The position numbers were made by a program, and so were the translations under genes. From the NCBI GenBank assembly GCA_963834425.1, contig CAWIBR010000008.1:434001-498000 (forward strand): 64,000 bases of DNA, given 5' to 3'. Below, in pieces: positions 58,874-64,000 of the stretch. This DNA comes from CAVURS01 sp963834425. GTDB taxonomy: Bacteria > Actinomycetota > Actinomycetes > Actinomycetales > CAVURS01. Each line of letters opens with the position of its first letter. Positions within the stretch are counted from its first letter, which is position 1. The notes under the pieces were generated by a model. The model made no database searches and was not told the origin of the DNA. It worked only from the letters and a program-made list of their open reading frames with translations.

Positions 58874-59413
58874 GTGTCCGTCCCGTCGGAGAGCTACACC
58901 CGGGTCACCGGCCTGGCCAAGGGCTATCGCGTTGAGCAGGTCGACGACTTCTTCATGCGCGCGCTCAGCGGCCAGGTGACCTCGGCCGAGGTGCGCGCGG
59001 TCGGCTTCGACCTGGTCCGTCGGGGCTACGAGGTGCGCGAGGTCGACGACGCCCTGGACCGGCTCGAGGACGAGACCGGTCGGCGCGAGCGTGACTCGGA
59101 CCAGACCCGGCTCGGCTCGCGCGGCTTCTATGACCTCGTGACCAGCCACGCCCGGGTCCTGCGGGCCCGGCTGGACCGCCCGCACGGCGACCGGTTCCCT
59201 CGCGCGGCCGCCCTGACCGCGGCGTACGACGTGCAGGCGGTCGACGAGCTCTGCGACCAGCTCGCGGAGTACTTCGACGGGCAGCTGGCCATGGCGCCGG
59301 ACCAGGTGCGGACGATCTCCTTCCGCGGCCGGCGAGGTTCGCGCGGGTACGCCGAGGCGAGCGTCGACCGCTTCCTGGACCAGGTCGTCGAGATCATGAC
59401 CCAGGTGAGTTGA
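58874..59413 (+). CDS. DivIVA-domain repeat protein
   Basis: 179 aa, intact. Four copies of the short DivIVA-like motif G-Y-x-V-x-x-VD-x-F/L-x-x-x-L: KGYRVEQVDDFFMRAL near residue 16, RGYEVREVDDALDRLE near 54, AAYDVQAVDELCDQLAEYF near 115 and RGYAEASVDRFLDQVVEIM near 158. Unlike Wag31/DivIVA there is no long coiled coil. Proteins of this repeat type are restricted to actinobacteria; function unknown. TAGAAA lies 6 nt before GTG 58874, possibly a poor -10. Confidence 0.8.
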   Translation: MSVPSESYTRVTGLAKGYRVEQVDDFFMRALSGQVTSAEVRAVGFDLVRRGYEVREVDDALDRLEDETGRRERDSDQTRLGSRGFYDLVTSHARVLRARLDRPHGDRFPRAAALTAAYDVQAVDELCDQLAEYFDGQLAMAPDQVRTISFRGRRGSRGYAEASVDRFLDQVVEIMTQVS

Positions 59414-59446
59414 GCTCGAACTGCATCGCCAACTGGGCGGGCCGAT

Positions 59447-59960
59447 TCAGCCAGCGGCGAGGTGCTTCTCCAGCAGGGTGACCGGATCCCACCCGGGGTG
59501 GTCCGGGAAGGCCCGGGAGCCGACCTCGACGTAGCCGGCGCTGACGTAGAACGCCTCCAGGCCGGTGTTGCCGCGCAGGCAGGACAGCCGGGCGAGCGGC
59601 CGCCCACTGCGGGCGATCACGGCCTCGACGTGGGCGAGCAGCTGGCGTCCCAGCCCGTGGCCAGCCGCGTCGCGCGCGGTCACCAGGGCCTGCACGTAGC
59701 CCGCCTCCGGTGCCTGCCGACCCCAGACCGCTGGGTCGGTCCAGGCCAGCCGGACCGAGCCGGCCAGCCGACCATCCACCTCGGCGACATAGACCCGCCC
59801 GGTGGTGATCCAGTCCAGGACGTCGTGCCGTGAGACCTCGCCCGGGCGCCATTGCCGGATGCCGCGGGCCAGCAGCCACGCAGCCGCCTCGTCGCGAATC
59901 GCCACGATGGCCGCCGCGTCGTCCGCCTGCGCCCGCCGGATCGGCCGCGTCGCTCAGCAC
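59447..59960 (-). CDS. GNAT N-acetyltransferase (one frameshift)
   Basis: About 171 aa. GTG 59960 overlaps the stop of the upstream gene; MLSDAA continues one frame over as IRRAQADDAAAIVAIRDEAA, so an extra base near 59942 is inferred (length 3n+1). GNAT motifs: VYVAEVDGRLAGSVRLAWTD, VQALVTARDAAGHGLGRQLL (acetyl-CoA loop) and LRGNTGLEAFYVSAGYVEVG. Substrate unknown. Convergent with the DivIVA-repeat gene. Confidence 0.85.
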
Positions 59961-61040
59961 AGGAGGGTGGCCGCCTCGTCGATGGTGTCGACCAGATGCA
60001 CGGTCGCCGCCATCGGCCGACCGGCGGCGAGCGACTCCAGGAGCGGCCAGACCGGAAGGTCCACGGACCAGGCGGCCCGTCCGACCAGGACGAGGGGGGC
60101 GGTCGGCCCGAGCGCGTAGTAGTGGCCGGTGACGGCCTGGAAGACCTCCTGCACCGTGCCGGCCGCACCCGGCAGATAGACGACGCCGTCGGTGCAGCGC
60201 GCCAACAGCCCGTCCTCGCGCAGGGCGTTGGAGAAGAACTTGGCGATCGCCCCGGCGAAGACGTTGGGCGGCTCGTGGCCGTAGAACCAGGTCGGCACGC
60301 CGACGCTGGTCACCTCGAGCGACCCGCCGACCTCCTCGCGCACCGCCAGGGCGAGGGCGGCCCAGGCTGTGACGTCGGGCCGGTACGACGGCACCGCGGC
60401 GAGCCGCGACAGGGCGCGCTCGAGGTGGTCGTGACCCCGATGCGCGCAGCGTGCGCCCAGGTTGGCCGCCTCCATCGCCCCCGGCCCACCGCCGGTCGCG
60501 ACCAGGATCCCGGCGCGGGCCAGGCTGCGCCCGAGCCGAGCCGCATCGGCGTACGCCGGGTCACCGCGTTGCACCTCGTGGCCGCCCATCACCCCGACCA
60601 CCCGTCGGCCAGCGCACAGGTCGTCCAGGGCGTCGCCGATGCTGTCGTCGTGGATCGCCCGGAGCATCGTGGTGTAGACGTCGCGCAGCACCGACTCGTC
60701 GGTGTACCAGGCGAAGGCGCGGGCGTCCGGTGTCGCGGCGTACCCCTCGTCGGCCAGCCCGGCGTAGAGCTCCTTGGCGTCGTAGAGGCGTGAGCGGTAC
60801 GGGTCGATGGGCGCGCCGGTCACGGCCGGGAAGACGATCGCACCGCCGTGGCGCAGATGCTGCTCGAGGCGGTCGGAGACCTGGCCGCCCAGCACGACGG
60901 CGCCGGCCGGGTCGCAGGTGAGCAACAGCTCCTCCCGGGCGCTCAGGTCGACGCCCTGGATGCGCAGCCCGGCCAGTGACCGAGCTGCCGTCGAGCGCAT
61001 CGTCCAGCGCGGCGAGGGAGTCGATCTCGCGCGTCGTCAT
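59954..61040 (-). CDS. LOG-family (Rossmann-fold nucleotide-binding) protein (one frameshift)
   Basis: About 362 aa, roughly twice the length of a simple LOG protein because of a ~130-residue N-terminal domain. LOG motifs: LARAGILVATGGGPGAMEAA near 60490 and VVYLPGAAGTVQEVFQAVTG near 60160 (the family PGGxGTxxE with GG changed to GA). LOG enzymes cleave cytokinin-type nucleotides; this longer subgroup is not characterised. ATG 61040 starts MTTREIDSLAALDDALD; an extra base near 60985 precedes GLRIQGVDLSAREELLL. ATG 61052 is an alternative start. Confidence 0.82.
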
Positions 61041-61096
61041 ACGGCGCATCATGGCAAGGGGTGCCCCGCGGCCGTTTGGTCGGCCAGGATTGCGGC

Positions 61097-62998
<1,902 letters not shown>

Positions 62999-63115
62999 CC
63001 ACCTGCGTCAACGCACTGCAACCGTTGTTAGGCGGAAAGTGACGGCGGTCGACGCGCAAGCGGGAGCCGGGGTGAGAGATCCGCGCGCCTCGCTGTCCGG
63101 GTCCAGCGCCGCAGG

Positions 63116-63121
63116 TACTCT
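63116..63121 (+). promoter_or_regulatory. -10 hexamer TACTCT, leaderless MarR gene
   Basis: TACTCT lies 6 nt before GTG 63128 with no ribosome binding site. Confidence 0.4.
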
Positions 63122-63127
63122 CCGTGC

Positions 63128-63586
63128 GTGGCCAAAGCGACTACCAGCACCCGTAGTGGAGCCCCAGCGAACCTGGCGCGGGCGGTCGAGGAGTCCTCGC
63201 TCGCCTTCGTGGACCTGACGGTCGCGGCCGTCGCCGCCGAAGGTGGGGTGTCCCTGCCCCAGCTGCGCGCGTTGCTGGCCATCGAGCGGTCAGGGCCGGT
63301 CAACCTCAGCGCGTTCGCCGCAAGCATCGACTCCTCCCTGCCCTCCGCCAGCCGCCTGGTCGGGCGGCTCGAGGAGGCCGGGCTGCTCCAGCGCGGGGTC
63401 AGCTCCCGCAGCCGCCGAGAGGTCGAGCTGCGGATGACCGCGTCCGGCCGCAGCGCGCTCACGGCATTGCGGGCGGCTCGTCGCAAGGAGATCGCCAAGG
63501 TGCTGCGCCGGCTCGACGCCGACAGCGCCGACCGGCTGGCCGCCGCGTTGGAGAGCTTCGCTTCGGCCTACGCCGCCTCTGTCTGA
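63128..63586 (+). CDS. MarR-family transcriptional regulator
   Basis: 152 aa, intact. Winged helix: VSLPQLRALLAIERSGPVNL, SAFAASIDSSLPSASRLVGR (recognition helix), LEEAGLLQRGVSSRSRREVE (wing) and LRMTASGRSALTALRAARRK. Lies after prpE in the same direction, with its own putative promoter; target unknown. Confidence 0.9.
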   Translation: MAKATTSTRSGAPANLARAVEESSLAFVDLTVAAVAAEGGVSLPQLRALLAIERSGPVNLSAFAASIDSSLPSASRLVGRLEEAGLLQRGVSSRSRREVELRMTASGRSALTALRAARRKEIAKVLRRLDADSADRLAAALESFASAYAASV

Positions 63587-63617
63587 GCCCTCGTCCGAAG
63601 GCTAGGTGAGGTCCGGG

Positions 63618-64000
63618 TCAGGTCCGACCGGTCGGCCAGGTCGCGACGTACGCCGGCACCGGCGGGGCACCGCGCAGGTCGGAGGAGGCCCGCGGCTCGC
63701 CCCAGACGTGGTGCAGCGGAAGGACGCCGGCCCAATAGGGCAGATCCAGGTCTTCTTCGGCGTCGTCCGGGTCGATGTGGTTGCTGACCTTCAGCGACCA
63801 CTCCTCGATCGGCAGGGCGAGGACCGAGGTCTGGGCCAGCTCCTTCTTCGACGGACCGCGGGAGTCGCTGCCGCGCCCCGGCATCAGGTGTTCGGTGATG
63901 ATGCCGAGGGCGTCGAAGCGGGCCGGTCCCTTGAGCTCCTCACAGCGGCCGAGAATCATGGCGCTGCGGTAGTTCATCGAGGACTCGAACTGGCTGCGGG
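63618..64000 (-). CDS. Pyridoxamine 5'-phosphate oxidase-like flavin/nucleotide-binding protein (partial, 5' end outside)
   Basis: C-terminal 127 codons of a FMN-binding split-barrel protein of the NimA-like group: FESSMNYRSAMILGRCEEL, ITEHLMPGRGSDSRGPSKKE, LALPIEEWSLKVSNHIDPDD and PYWAGVLPLHHVWGEPRASS, ending TWPTGRT. The reading frame continues past the window edge, so the internal ATG 63977 is not the start. Convergent with the MarR gene. Confidence 0.88.
   Translation of the reverse strand, partial: RSQFESSMNYRSAMILGRCEELKGPARFDALGIITEHLMPGRGSDSRGPSKKELAQTSVLALPIEEWSLKVSNHIDPDDAEEDLDLPYWAGVLPLHHVWGEPRASSDLRGAPPVPAYVATWPTGRT

Overview
The window is chromosomal DNA of a high-GC actinomycete. 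Gene order follows the conserved actinobacterial block: gpsA-ddl, thiL, rpmB, recG, rsmD, coaD, sepIVA, DUF177, rpmF, rnc, mutM, acyP, smc, ftsY, amtB-glnK-glnD, ffh, rpsP-khpA-rimM-trmD-rplS, two lepB genes, rnhB, DUF2469, yraN-comM-dprA, a XerC-type recombinase, whiG, and rpsB-tsf-pyrH-frr-cdsA-rlmN. GTG starts are common, and neighbouring genes often overlap by GTGA, ATGA or TGATG. A WhiG/FliA-type sigma factor, a SepIVA homologue, DivIVA-like repeats and a zinc-ribbon L28 all fit Actinomycetes. I cannot assign a genus. No rRNA, tRNA, CRISPR array or insertion sequence was found.

Layout. 1-18.2 kb: cell wall, thiamine, DNA repair, ribosome, coenzyme A, chromosome condensation and SRP-receptor genes. 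18.3-22.6 kb: two extracytoplasmic proteins without a recognised function, one of them a large two-module repeat protein. 22.6-28.5 kb: ammonium transport and PII signalling, then ffh. 28.5-38.2 kb: an accessory stretch between ffh and rpsP with an amidohydrolase, an acetyltransferase, a dimethylarginine hydrolase, a sulfate ABC transporter with an Rrf2 regulator, a VOC protein and a SatD-like HTH protein paired with a membrane protein. 38.3-59.4 kb: translation, secretion, competence/recombination and lipid genes. 59.4-64 kb: an acetyltransferase, a LOG-family protein, propionyl-CoA synthetase, a MarR regulator and a flavin-nucleotide-binding protein that runs off the end.

Quality. Many reading frames, including those of essential genes (smc, ftsY, rnc, coaD, rpsB, tsf, pyrH's neighbours), are broken by single-base indels, while the protein continues recognisably in another frame. 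Shifts are densest from about 1.8 to 21.7 kb and sparser afterwards. Almost every gene with a single shift has a length of 3n+1, so extra bases predominate. I read these as sequence errors, not pseudogenes, and list such genes as CDS over their full span, naming approximate shift positions.

Regulation visible in the sequence: an 8-bp-arm palindrome ahead of the sulfate operon, a cluster of TTGATCT/AGATCAA half-sites ahead of the SatD-like gene, an 11-bp direct repeat ahead of amtB, -10 hexamers 6-8 nt before several start codons (suggesting leaderless mRNAs), and hairpin terminators between convergent genes.
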